Of a stretch of DNA of 44,722 nt, positions 17,011-28,201 are shown piece after piece. This DNA is from DASYSL01 sp036003365 (GTDB lineage Bacteria > Eisenbacteria > RBG-16-71-46 > DASYSL01). The position numbers and the translations under genes are program-made. Location of the stretch: NCBI GenBank assembly GCA_036003365.1, contig DASYSL010000104.1:1-44722 (forward strand), written 5' to 3'. The notes beneath the pieces are model-generated. The model did no database searches. It was not told where the DNA came from and saw nothing but the letters and a program-made list of their open reading frames with translations. The first letter of the stretch is position 1. Each line of letters begins with the position of its first letter.

Positions 17011-17795
17011 GCGAGCGCTGGCTTCCCTCCGCCGAGACGGCCGGGAATCGTTCCCCGTCCGCCGCAATTCCTTCCACGCGCGCCACAGGTCCGGGCTCGG
17101 CGGTTCTCCGACTGGTCGGCGTCGAAAAGAGCTACCCCATGGCGGGGGCGAAGTTAGAGGTGTTGCGTGGGGTCGATCTTTCGGTCCCCCGTGGCACGAT
17201 TCTGGCTATTCTCGGCGCATCAGGCGCAGGCAAGAGCACGCTCCTCCACATCGCGGGCGGGCTCGACCGGCCGGACGCGGGCTCGGTGTGGGTGGAGGAT
17301 CGCGATCTGACGTCCCTGGACGAAGAAAGCACGGCGCACTTCCGCGCCCGCCGCCTCGGGTTCGTCTTCCAGTTCCATCATCTTCTCCCCGAATTCACCG
17401 CCCTCGAAAACGTCATGATGCCCGCGCTGTGGGCCGGCGCATCAGAAGCAACGGCCCGCTCGCGCGCGCAGGAGTCGCTGGCGCTCGCCGGACTGACCGA
17501 GCGCTGGCAGCATCGCCCGTCGCAGCTCTCGGGCGGTGAGCAGCAACGGGTGGCGGTGGCGCGCGCCATCGTCAACCGTCCCGACCTCGTCTTGGCCGAC
17601 GAACCGTCGGGCAATCTCGATCGTGAGAACGCCGAGCGCCTCGCGGCACTGCTCGTCACTCTCGCGAGCGATCACGGTCAAACGATGGTGGTGGCGACGC
17701 ACAATGAGCGGCTGGCAGCTCTGGCATCGACCGTGCTAGTTTTGGATCGAGGAACCGTCCGGGAGGCTCTCCCGGAAGAAATGGGACGCGCGTAA
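17007..17795 (+). CDS. lolD: Lipoprotein-releasing ABC transporter ATPase LolD
   Basis: This is the ATPase partner of the preceding permease. The 262-residue protein has Walker A GASGAGKST, the Q-loop phrase FVFQFHHLLPEFTALENV typical of LolD/MacB, the signature LSGGEQQR, Walker B LVLADEPSGNLD and the H-loop ATHNE. About 34 Ser/Pro/Ala-rich residues precede the usual LolD start (LRLVGVEKSYP). No nearer start codon is evident, so the extension may be real. The ATG overlaps the permease stop. The last 60 bases may also hold a promoter for mcsA. Confidence 0.94.
   Translation: MSERWLPSAETAGNRSPSAAIPSTRATGPGSAVLRLVGVEKSYPMAGAKLEVLRGVDLSVPRGTILAILGASGAGKSTLLHIAGGLDRPDAGSVWVEDRDLTSLDEESTAHFRARRLGFVFQFHHLLPEFTALENVMMPALWAGASEATARSRAQESLALAGLTERWQHRPSQLSGGEQQRVAVARAIVNRPDLVLADEPSGNLDRENAERLAALLVTLASDHGQTMVVATHNERLAALASTVLVLDRGTVREALPEEMGRA
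17734..17742 (+). promoter_or_regulatory. Possible extended -10 element upstream of mcsA
   Basis: TGCTAGTTT fits an extended -10 (TGN followed by TAGTTT) 52 bases before the mcsA start. It falls inside the lolD coding end, where the codons CTA GTT TTG GAT CGA are unusually A/T-rich for this genome. The best -35 match, CTGGCA at 17712-17717, sits at a long 19-base spacing. Weak evidence; a stress-inducible start for mcsA-mcsB-clpC here would be biologically sensible. Confidence 0.25.
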
Positions 17796-18328
17796 TGGTT
17801 TGTCAGATCTGCAACAAGAACCCGGCGACGGTGCACTTCACCGAGATCCAGGACAACCGGAGCTCGGAGCTTCACGTGTGCCAGAATTGCGCGCAGGAGA
17901 AGGGCCTCGCTCCGCAATCCGGGTTGCAGAAGTTCTCGTTCTCGCAGCTGCTCGCCGGCATGGTCGACGAGATGGCCACGGGCGAGGAGGAGAAGGTCGG
18001 TCCGGTGCAGTGCCCGCGCTGCGGTCTCCACTATACGTCGTTCAAGGAGACCGGGCGCCTGGGCTGTCCGGCCTGCTACTCCACGTTCCAGGCCAAGCTG
18101 CGCCCGCTCTTGCGCCGCATCCACGGCAGCACGCGGCACACGGGCAAGCATCCGGCCACCGAGAGCGAGTCGGTCGCGCGCACGCGCCAGGTGCAGAGGC
18201 TGCAGGACGAGCTGCAGCGCGCCATCGACAAAGAAGACTTCGAGCGCGCGGCCGAGCTGCGCGATCTCATCCGGACCGCCGATCAGGCCGTGACCCGCGA
18301 GGGCCGGCCGCGGGCGAATCCTGCCTAG
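17795..18328 (+). CDS. mcsA: McsA-like zinc-finger/UVR protein, activator of the arginine kinase
   Basis: McsA binds and activates the protein arginine kinase McsB. The 177-residue product has four CxxC pairs: CQIC and CQNC in the first third, CPRC and CPAC in the middle. These would bind zinc. A C-terminal UVR motif follows (QRLQDELQRAIDKEDFERAA, about residues 133-160). The order mcsA-mcsB-clpC matches the Bacillus operon. The start shares one base with the lolD stop (TAATG). CtsR, which normally begins this operon, is absent. Confidence 0.93.
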   Translation: MVCQICNKNPATVHFTEIQDNRSSELHVCQNCAQEKGLAPQSGLQKFSFSQLLAGMVDEMATGEEEKVGPVQCPRCGLHYTSFKETGRLGCPACYSTFQAKLRPLLRRIHGSTRHTGKHPATESESVARTRQVQRLQDELQRAIDKEDFERAAELRDLIRTADQAVTREGRPRANPA

Positions 18329-18341
18329 GAAGAAGGAGCGC

Positions 18342-19478
18342 ATGGAAGCTCGCATGCCGGACGCGGGAGAGACCAGCGGAGCGGGCCGCGTCCCGGCCGT
18401 CGACCGCCTGATCAGCCGCCCGGGCCCGTGGCTCGACGCCACCGGCTCGCATCCGGCCATCGTTCTCTCCACCCGCATCCGCCTGGCGCGCAACCTCCGC
18501 CACGTGCCGTTCACGCATCGCGCCCGCGAGGACGAGCTGCGCCAGGTGCTGGGCTCGGTCGAGCGCGCCGCCACGCGCGCCGCCTCGATCGGCGGCGGGG
18601 CGTTCCTCTCCGTGCACGAGTTGGGACCGCTCGACCGCACGGTGCTCGTCGAGCGCCATCTCGTGAGCCATGAGCTGTCGGACGCGTCGCGTCCGCGCGG
18701 GCTCTACGTGGCCCCCGACGAGCGCATCTCGATCATGGTGAACGAGGAGGACCACATCCGCCTGCAGAGCCTGGTATCGGGGCTCATGCTGGGCGACGCG
18801 TGGGCATTCGCCGACCAGGCCGACGACGAGCTCGACGGCTCGCTCGAGTACGCCTACCACGACGAGTGGGGCTATCTCACGGCCTGTCCCACGAACGCCG
18901 GCACCGGGCTCCGCGCCTCGGTGCTCATCCATCTTTCGGCCCTCGTCCTCACCAAGCAGATCGACAAGGTGCTCAAAGGCATCACACAGATGGGCCTCGC
19001 CGTGCGCGGCTTCTACGGCGAGGGCACAGACGTCATGGGAAATCTCTTTCAGATCTCCAACCAGACCACGCTGGGCCTGTCGGAGAAGGAGACCCTGGAG
19101 AGTCTGGAGCGCGTCACCCGGCAGATTCTCTCGGCCGAGGAACGGGCGCGCGACACGCTGCTCAGGGATGCCCGGGTGCAGATCGAGGACAAGGTGTTCC
19201 GAGCTTTCGGAACCCTGCGCTACGGCCGGACCATGTCGAGCCAGGAGGTGGTGAACCTGGCCTCGGCGGTGCGTCTGGGCGTGGCCCTCAACTTGCCCGA
19301 GCTGCCTTCGCTCTCGACGTTGAACGAGCTCTTGGTTCTCACCCAGCCGGCTCATCTGCAGAGGCGGCTGGGCAAGGTGATGGATCCCGCCGAGCGCAAC
19401 GTGCGCCGGGCCGAGCTGGTGCGCTCGATCCTGGCCAGGGGCGGGGGAGACGGAACGGCGGAAGGCCGGAGGGGGTAG
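18342..19478 (+). CDS. mcsB: Protein arginine kinase McsB
   Basis: McsB phosphorylates arginines on proteins, tagging them for ClpC-ClpP. The 378-residue protein has the guanido-kinase catalytic fold. Residues visible are the ATP-binding STRIRLARN (43-51), NEEDH (134-138), the conserved Cys182 in TACPTNAGTG, and a late RDARVQIEDKVFRAFGTL region. An N-terminal extension of about 25 residues precedes the usual start. AAGGAG lies six bases upstream of the ATG. The allosteric phosphoarginine-binding residues near the C-terminus could not be confirmed by eye. Found in a lipid-A-producing organism, so its targets may differ from those in Bacillus. Confidence 0.95.
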   Translation: MEARMPDAGETSGAGRVPAVDRLISRPGPWLDATGSHPAIVLSTRIRLARNLRHVPFTHRAREDELRQVLGSVERAATRAASIGGGAFLSVHELGPLDRTVLVERHLVSHELSDASRPRGLYVAPDERISIMVNEEDHIRLQSLVSGLMLGDAWAFADQADDELDGSLEYAYHDEWGYLTACPTNAGTGLRASVLIHLSALVLTKQIDKVLKGITQMGLAVRGFYGEGTDVMGNLFQISNQTTLGLSEKETLESLERVTRQILSAEERARDTLLRDARVQIEDKVFRAFGTLRYGRTMSSQEVVNLASAVRLGVALNLPELPSLSTLNELLVLTQPAHLQRRLGKVMDPAERNVRRAELVRSILARGGGDGTAEGRRG

Positions 19479-19485
19479 AACGTCC

Positions 19486-21953
<2,468 letters not shown>

Positions 21954-21957
<4 letters not shown>

Positions 21958-24398
21958 GTCCAGCTTCACGCCTCACCCTCGGAACGGCGGTCGCGGCCAT
22001 GATCCTCGCGGCCGCCGTTCTGCATTCACCGGCCCATGCCCAGGGGCCGCTCTCGCGCACGGCGGCGCCCACGCCCGTGGCCGCCCCCAAGGCGACCTTC
22101 GCCGGGCCCGCGCTGCGTGAGGTCAAGGTGCAGGGGATCGGCGGCGAGGACTCGCTGCGCGCCCTGAGTGTTTTCGGTCTCGCGCCGGGCACGTCGCTCA
22201 CCGCGCCGCTTCTGCGCGAGGGCCTGCGCCGCGTGTGGGCGCTGGAAGTGGCCGACGATCTGTGGGCCGAAGGGCAGGGCTCAGACACTTCCACCACGCT
22301 CATCCTCCACATCGCGCCGCGTCCGCGCATCCAGCGCATCGAGTTCGCCGGCAATCACAAGATCAAGTCGGACGAGCTGATGAAGAAGACGGCGCTGGTC
22401 ACCGGAAGCCGTCTGTCGCCCGAAGCCCTTTTCGCCGCCATCGATTCGCTCAAGCGCACCTACCGCGAGAAGGGCTACGTGCGGGCCGACGTGCGTAGCG
22501 ACGTGCACCCCTTGGGCGGAGAGGGCGTGGATCTCGTCTTCACGATCGACGAGGGCCCCTCGGCCCGCGTGCACGATTTCGCTTTCGAAGGCGCCACGGC
22601 GTTTACCGTCTCGCAGCTCTCGCACGAGATGGCGAGCAAGAAGAGCGGATTCTTGAAGAGCGGCAAGATCGACCCGGACAAGCTCGACAAGGACATCAAC
22701 AAACTCACGGACTTCTACCGCTCGCACGGCTATCGCGACGTCCAGGTGACGCGCGATTCCTTGCGCTTCAGTCCCGACGGCCACCGCATCACGCTCGCCT
22801 ATCACATCGAGGAAGGCCCGCGGTATCACATGGGCACGGTGACGTGGAGCGGCGACAAATCGCTATCGCCCGCGCAGAAGGCGCAGATCGACCTGCCTCC
22901 GGCCGGCACCTGGTACAACGGCCCGGCGCTCAAGAAGGCGGTGGACGACACCTACGCGGCCTATGCCGAGAACGGCTTCCTCTACGTGTCGGTCGACCCG
23001 CAGGAGACGGTGAACGACCAGGGCGCGGTGGACGTCGCCTTCACCATCACCGAAGGCCCGCCCTCGCATGTGCGCTGGGTGAACATCACCGGCAACACGC
23101 GCACCAAGGAGAAGGTGGTGCGGCGCGAGATCTCGATCCACGAGGGCGACCTCTTCCGCCGCTCGGCGCTCATGCGCACGCAGCAGGACGTGTTCCGCCT
23201 CGGCTTCTTCAACGACGTCCAGGTCGACTTCAAGCCCGCCGACAGCACCGACGTCGATCTCTACATGAAGGTCGTCGAGAAGGAGACCGGCACCGCCTCG
23301 GCCGGGGCAGGCTACTCGTCGGAGGGCGGCCTCACCGGCTTCGTCCAGCTCGGTCACAACAATCTCTTCGGCACCGGCGCGTCCATCTCCATCGCGCTCG
23401 AGCGCGGCGCCAAGCGCAACACCTACGACATCTCGTACACCGATCCCTGGTTCCGCGACACGCGCACGACACTCGGCTTCTCGCTCTTCAATCGCTCGCA
23501 GCAGACCTCGGTCACCGGCTCGGGCACGACGCTCGACTACAACGACACGCGGCGCGGCGGCTCGATCCGCGTCGGCCGTCCGCTGCGCAAGATCGACCGC
23601 TACCTGCACGGCTTCGTGACGTACCGGCTCGAGGACGTGAACATCCAGGTGCCGGGACCGGACACGCTCCTCACGCCGGCGCAGAAAGAGCTCGAGAGCC
23701 TCATCCAGCAGGGGCGTCAGCTCACCTCGTCGATGGAGTTCTCGTTCTCGCGCGACAACACCAACAACCCCTTCTACCCGACCAAAGGCACGCGCCTGAA
23801 CCAATCGAACGAGTTCGCAGGTCGCGTGCTGGGCGGGCAGGTGGAGTTCTACAAGTTCGAAATCGACGGGCGCGGCTGGTTCCCGTCGCTGCTCAAGCCG
23901 GTGGCTTCGATGTTCCGCGCCCGCACCGGGCTCGTGGGCAACTACGGCGGGGCGGTGCCGCAGTACGAGCGCTACCGACTCGGCGGCACGACGTTTTACG
24001 GCCTGCGCGGCTACGAGGACTACGAGATCGTCCCCGACGCGAACATCCACACCGTCGAGGACAGCCTTCTCGACCCCACGGATTCGACCCACACGCGCTA
24101 CATTCACAGAACGTCGCAGGTGCGCTATCCGGGCGGCCGCGTGTTCGCCATCGCCACCTTCGAGCAGCAGTTCCCGATCGTTCACCCGGTGCACGGCCTG
24201 CTCTTCGCGGAAGCCGGCAACACATGGAACAATCCGCACGAGATGTCGTTCGCCCATATCAAGAAGTCGGCCGGACTGGGCATTCGCGTCGAAGTACCGC
24301 TGCTCGGGAACATGGGCCTCGATTTCGGTTACGGATTCGACAAGAGTCCGAGGCCGGGGTGGCGCACTCACTTCTTGCTCGGCAACATGTTCTTCTAG
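21954..24398 (+). CDS. bamA: Outer membrane assembly factor BamA
   Basis: BamA inserts beta-barrel proteins in the outer membrane. The 814-residue precursor has a signal peptide (AAMILAAAVLHSPAHA). About five POTRA domains follow (roughly 45-420), with repeated phrases such as VVRREISIHEGDLF. A C-terminal Omp85 barrel ends in Phe-Phe, the usual barrel terminus. The RLGG(T)xxYGLRGY lid-loop motif (VRGF-equivalent) is present near residue 675. GTG 21954 overlaps the clpC stop, so translation of an envelope-assembly factor is directly tied to that of an unfoldase. Downstream skp, lpxD and lpxC follow the common bamA-skp-lpxD arrangement. Confidence 0.95.
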
Positions 24399-24406
24399 GA
24401 GGACGG

Positions 24407-24991
24407 ATGAATCGGCTCGCTCGCTCGCGCGTCCCGCGCGCCACGCTCGCGGCCATCCTGACGGTGCTGGCCGCGGCCGCCTGGCCGAGTGCCGCGCGTG
24501 CGCAGATCCTCAAGATCGGCTACGTGGATTCGGTGCGCATCTTCGCCGGCTATTCGTACGCCAAGGACGCGCAGGCGCGCTTCAGCCGCGAGATCGACGC
24601 CTGGCGCGCCGAGTCGGACGACCGCCGCAAGGCCATCGACCAGCAACGCGCCGATCTCAAGGAACAGACGCTCGCGCTCTCGGAAGAGAAGCGGCTCGAG
24701 AAGGAGTCCCAGCTGCAGAAGACGCTCGCCGACTACGACCAGTTCGTGCAGGCGTTCTGGGGTCCGCGCGGGCGCGCCACCGAGCTCAACGAGCAGCTCA
24801 CGGCCGACGTCATCCAGCGCGTGCGCACCGTCGTGGAGCGCGTGGCGCGCGATGACAGCTACGACCTGGTTCTGGACGCCGCCGACGGGAATGTGATATT
24901 CGCCGTCAAGAGCCTCGATCTCACCGACCGGGTGCTCGACATCCTCAATCGGGAGGCTGGGACGCCCGCCTCCGGCGGGACCTCCCCATGA
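24407..24991 (+). CDS. skp: OmpH/Skp-family periplasmic chaperone
   Basis: Skp escorts unfolded outer-membrane proteins to BamA. The 194-residue precursor has a signal peptide ending near SAARAQ, then the family start ILKIGYVDSVRIF. A long charged coiled-coil of about 80 residues forms the prefoldin-like arms, and the C-terminal strand region has YDLVLDAADGNVIFA. GGAGG lies five bases before the ATG. Position between bamA and lpxD supports the call. Its stop overlaps lpxD (ATGA). Confidence 0.92.
   Translation: MNRLARSRVPRATLAAILTVLAAAAWPSAARAQILKIGYVDSVRIFAGYSYAKDAQARFSREIDAWRAESDDRRKAIDQQRADLKEQTLALSEEKRLEKESQLQKTLADYDQFVQAFWGPRGRATELNEQLTADVIQRVRTVVERVARDDSYDLVLDAADGNVIFAVKSLDLTDRVLDILNREAGTPASGGTSP
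24873..24900 (+). promoter_or_regulatory. Possible internal promoter upstream of lpxD
   Basis: TGGACG at 24873-24878 and GATATT at 24895-24900 are separated by 16 bases. Each matches the sigma-70-type consensus at four of six positions. The site lies in the end of skp, about 90 bases before lpxD. It coincides with a rare ATA codon in this GC-rich genome. Weak, pattern-only evidence. Confidence 0.2.
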
Positions 24992-26046
24992 CCCCTCGAC
25001 GACTCGCGGATCTTGCCCAGGAGCTGGGAGCCAAGCTCATCGGCGATCCGGATTTAGCGATCACGGGGGTGGCCGGGATCCGGGAAGCCCGGCCCGGGGA
25101 TCTGACCTTCCTGGCCAATCCGCGCTACGAAACCTATCTCACGGAGACCCGCGCTTCGGCCGTCCTCATCGGCGAGGCGAAGCCCGGCGCTCCGCTGACG
25201 CAGCTGGTGCATCCGCATCCTTACCTCGCGTTCCTCAAGGCGGTGAAGATCTTCCGCCAGGAGCGTCCGCGCCCCGAGCCCGGAGTGCATCCCACCGCCG
25301 TGGTCTATCCCGGCGCCACGCTCGGCGCGCGCGTCTCGCTCGGCCCGCACGCGGTGATCGAGGAGGGCGCGGTGATCGGCGATGACTGCGTGGTCATGGC
25401 CGGCGCCTACGTCGGCCGGCGCGCGCGGCTCGGCAACGCGAGCTGGCTCTATCCCAACGTCGTGGTGAGCGAGGACTGCGTCCTCGGCGAGCGCGTCACC
25501 ATTCATCCCGGCACGGTGATCGGCGCCGACGGCTTCGGCTACGTGCGCGACGGCGACGTGCACCACAAGGTGCCGCAGGTGGGCACCGTGATGATCGGCG
25601 ACGATGTCGAGATCGGCGCCAACGCTTGCATCGACCGCGCGACCACGGGCACCACCGTGATCGGCGCCGGCACCAAGATCGACAACTTGGTGCAAGTGGG
25701 ACACAACGTCGAGATGGAAGAGAACGTCATCGTGGTGGCGCAGGTCGGCATCTCGGGCTCGACGCGCGTGCGCAAGGGCGCGACGCTCGCCGGCCAGGCC
25801 GGCATCGCGGGCCATATCGAGATCGGCGAGGACGCGGTGGTGGGCTCGCAGGCGGGCGTCACCAAGTCCGTGCCCGCGCACACGCAGGTCTCGGGCTATC
25901 CGGCGCAGCCGCACACCGTGGCTCGCCGCATCCACGCTCTGACCATGAAGCTGCCCCAGCTCGTCGAGCGCTTGTCCCGGCTCGAGCAGCGTCTGCAGGC
26001 GCTCGAGGAGGAGCGGAGTGCCCATCACGTCCGAAGCGGCGGTTAA
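24988..26046 (+). CDS. lpxD: UDP-3-O-acylglucosamine N-acyltransferase
   Basis: LpxD adds the N-linked acyl chain in the third step of lipid A synthesis. The 352-residue protein has an N-terminal uridine-binding domain (PGDLTFLANPRY, about 35-50) and a left-handed beta-helix of hexapeptide repeats from about 100 to 290. The catalytic His is His239 in VGHNV, the same number as in E. coli. GADGFGYV is also present. A short charged coiled-coil closes the chain. The last 29 bases overlap the next gene, lpxC-fabZ. Confidence 0.96.
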   Translation: MTPRRLADLAQELGAKLIGDPDLAITGVAGIREARPGDLTFLANPRYETYLTETRASAVLIGEAKPGAPLTQLVHPHPYLAFLKAVKIFRQERPRPEPGVHPTAVVYPGATLGARVSLGPHAVIEEGAVIGDDCVVMAGAYVGRRARLGNASWLYPNVVVSEDCVLGERVTIHPGTVIGADGFGYVRDGDVHHKVPQVGTVMIGDDVEIGANACIDRATTGTTVIGAGTKIDNLVQVGHNVEMEENVIVVAQVGISGSTRVRKGATLAGQAGIAGHIEIGEDAVVGSQAGVTKSVPAHTQVSGYPAQPHTVARRIHALTMKLPQLVERLSRLEQRLQALEEERSAHHVRSGG

Positions 26047-27385
26047 GCCGGCGGCTCCTGCCCCGGAGTCGAGAGGCGGCCGCGATCAGCGCACGATCGC
26101 GATCCCGGCGAGCTATTCCGGCGTCGGCATCCACACCGGTGCCCGCGGCGAGGTCACCTTCCGCCCGGCGCCGCCCAACAGCGGCATCGTCATCGTGCGC
26201 GCCGATCTGCCCGGCCAGCCGCGCATCCCGGTCGGGCCCCAGCACGCGCACTACGACGTCGATCATGGACGGCGCACCATCTTGAAGAGCGGCGACGTCG
26301 AGGTGCACACGATGGAGCACGTGCTCGGCTCCCTCGTCGGCCTCGGCATCGACAACGTGATCGTCGAGGTCACGGCACTGGAGGTGCCGGAGCCCGAGGA
26401 CGGCTCGGCCCTGCCCATCGTGCGCGCGCTGCGCTCGGCCGGCGTGGTCGAGCAGGGCGTGCCCCGGCGCCACTTCAAGGTCACCAAGCCGGTCATGTTC
26501 CAGTCGGGCGCGGTGGAGATGCTCGCCGTCCCCTCCGACCGCCTGCGCGTCACCTTCACCATCGACTACGACAATCCGCTCATCGGCACGCAGCACCTCT
26601 CGCTCGACGTGGACGACGTCAGCTTCGAGAGTGAGGTGGCGCCGGCGCGCACCTTCGTGCTCGAGCGCGATGTGGCGCTGCTGCGCGCGCAAGGATTGAT
26701 TCGCGGCGGCACGCTGGAATCGGCCGTGGTGGTGGGGGAGAAGGGCGTGCTCAACCAGACGCCGCTGCGCTTCCGTGACGAATTCGTGCGCCACAAGATT
26801 CTCGACTTGCTCGGCGATCTCGCGCTCCTCGGCGGGCCGCTGCTCGGCCACGTGATCTCGGTGCGCTCGGGCCACGCTACCAACGTGGCCTTCGTGCAGA
26901 AGCTCTCGCAGGCCATCCCGCAGGGCGGCCGGCGCGCCGACCGTCCCGCCGCCGAGTGGGACATCACGGCCATCATGGACATCATGCCGCACCGCTATCC
27001 GCTCCTGCTGGTCGACCGCATCCTCGAGCTCGAGGAAGGCAAGCGCGTGGTCGGATTGAAGAACGTCACCATCAACGAGCCGTTCTTCGTCGGGCACTTC
27101 CCGGGCCATCCCATCATGCCCGCCGTGCTCATCATCGAAGCCATGGCGCAGACCGGCGGCGTGCTCCTGCTCTCCATGGTCGAAGATCCCAACGGCAAGC
27201 TCGTCTATTTCATGGGCATCGACAACGCCAAGTTCCGCCGCCCGGTGCGTCCCGGCGACCAGCTGCGCTTCGAGCTCACGATGCTCAAGCTCAAGAACCG
27301 GATCTGCAAGATGCGCGGCGAGGCGTTCGTCGACGGCCAGCTGGTGGCCGAAGCCGAGCTGCTCTCGATGGTCGTGAACGCGTGA
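26018..27385 (+). CDS. LpxC-FabZ fusion: UDP-3-O-acyl-GlcNAc deacetylase and 3-hydroxyacyl-ACP dehydratase
   Basis: This is a bifunctional 455-residue protein. Residues about 25-305 are LpxC, the zinc deacetylase that commits precursor to lipid A. Zinc ligands are His101 (TMEHVLG), His259 and Asp263 (HKILDLLGD), with a catalytic His near 286 (SGHATN). Residues about 310-455 are FabZ: the conserved MPHRYP (His325) plus catalytic His360 and Glu374 in GHFPGHP and IIEAMAQ. LpxC and FabZ draw on the same hydroxyacyl-ACP pool, so fusing them may balance lipid A against phospholipid synthesis. Such fusions are known in Bacteroidota and relatives. GTG 26018 has GAGGAGGAGC upstream, inside lpxD. Confidence 0.96.
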   Translation: MPITSEAAVKPAAPAPESRGGRDQRTIAIPASYSGVGIHTGARGEVTFRPAPPNSGIVIVRADLPGQPRIPVGPQHAHYDVDHGRRTILKSGDVEVHTMEHVLGSLVGLGIDNVIVEVTALEVPEPEDGSALPIVRALRSAGVVEQGVPRRHFKVTKPVMFQSGAVEMLAVPSDRLRVTFTIDYDNPLIGTQHLSLDVDDVSFESEVAPARTFVLERDVALLRAQGLIRGGTLESAVVVGEKGVLNQTPLRFRDEFVRHKILDLLGDLALLGGPLLGHVISVRSGHATNVAFVQKLSQAIPQGGRRADRPAAEWDITAIMDIMPHRYPLLLVDRILELEEGKRVVGLKNVTINEPFFVGHFPGHPIMPAVLIIEAMAQTGGVLLLSMVEDPNGKLVYFMGIDNAKFRRPVRPGDQLRFELTMLKLKNRICKMRGEAFVDGQLVAEAELLSMVVNA

Positions 27386-28176
27386 GCGCGCCCGCCGGCA
27401 CTGTCGACATCCATCCCAGCTCGGTGGTGGATCCGCACGCCCAGGTGGCGCCCGGGGTGCGCGTGGGGCCGTTCTCGTGGGTCGGTCCCGACGTCGTGCT
27501 CGACGAGGGCGTGGTTCTCGACAGCCACGTGCGCGTCGAGGGACGCACGCGCCTCGGCGCCAACGTGCACGTGCACGCGGGTGCCGTGCTCGGCGGCCCG
27601 CCGCAGGACCTCAAGTTCCGGCCGGGAACGCCTTCCGGCCTGGAAGTGGGCGAGGGCACGGTGGTGCGCGAGTGCGCGACGGCCAACGTCGGCACCGACG
27701 AAGGGTCGCTCACCAGGATCGGCAGCGGGTGCCTGATCATGGCCTACGCCCACATCGCCCACAACGTGCAGGTCGGCGATCGCGTCATTCTCGCCAACGG
27801 CGTCCAGCTCGCCGGCTACGTGACCGTCGAGGACCATGCGATCCTGGGCGGCCTGGTGCCGGTGCATCAATTCGTGCGCGTGGGCTGCCACGCCATGGTC
27901 GGCGGCGGCTTCCGCGTGCCCCAGGACGTGGCTCCCTACATTCGCGCCGGCGGCACTTCGCTCAAGCCCATGGGCCTCAATCTCGTCGGTCTGCGCCGCC
28001 GCGGCTTCAGCGAGGAAACCATCGCCGCGTTGCGCTCCGCGTACCGCATCCTATTCCGCGAAGGGCTCGGGGTCGACGAGGCGGTGGCGCGCATTCGCTC
28101 CGAAGTCCCGTCCCTGCCCGAAGTCCGCCACTTCGCCGAGTTCGCTCTCTCTTCCGAGCGCGGTCTCGCTCGCTAG
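27382..28176 (+). CDS. lpxA: UDP-N-acetylglucosamine O-acyltransferase
   Basis: LpxA performs the first acylation of lipid A synthesis. The 264-residue protein has a left-handed hexapeptide-repeat helix (about 10-190). The catalytic His is His124 in AYAHIAHNV, and GGPPQDLKF is the conserved substrate-binding phrase. The C-terminal helical domain has GLNLVGLRRRGF. GTG 27382 overlaps the lpxC-fabZ stop. The following gene is a GnnA-like dehydrogenase, so the acceptor may be the 3-amino sugar nucleotide (an N-acyl rather than O-acyl linkage), an inference from context. Confidence 0.96.
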   Translation: MSAPAGTVDIHPSSVVDPHAQVAPGVRVGPFSWVGPDVVLDEGVVLDSHVRVEGRTRLGANVHVHAGAVLGGPPQDLKFRPGTPSGLEVGEGTVVRECATANVGTDEGSLTRIGSGCLIMAYAHIAHNVQVGDRVILANGVQLAGYVTVEDHAILGGLVPVHQFVRVGCHAMVGGGFRVPQDVAPYIRAGGTSLKPMGLNLVGLRRRGFSEETIAALRSAYRILFREGLGVDEAVARIRSEVPSLPEVRHFAEFALSSERGLAR

Positions 28177-28201
28177 ACCCGCACCACTCGAGGCAGCCTC
28201 C

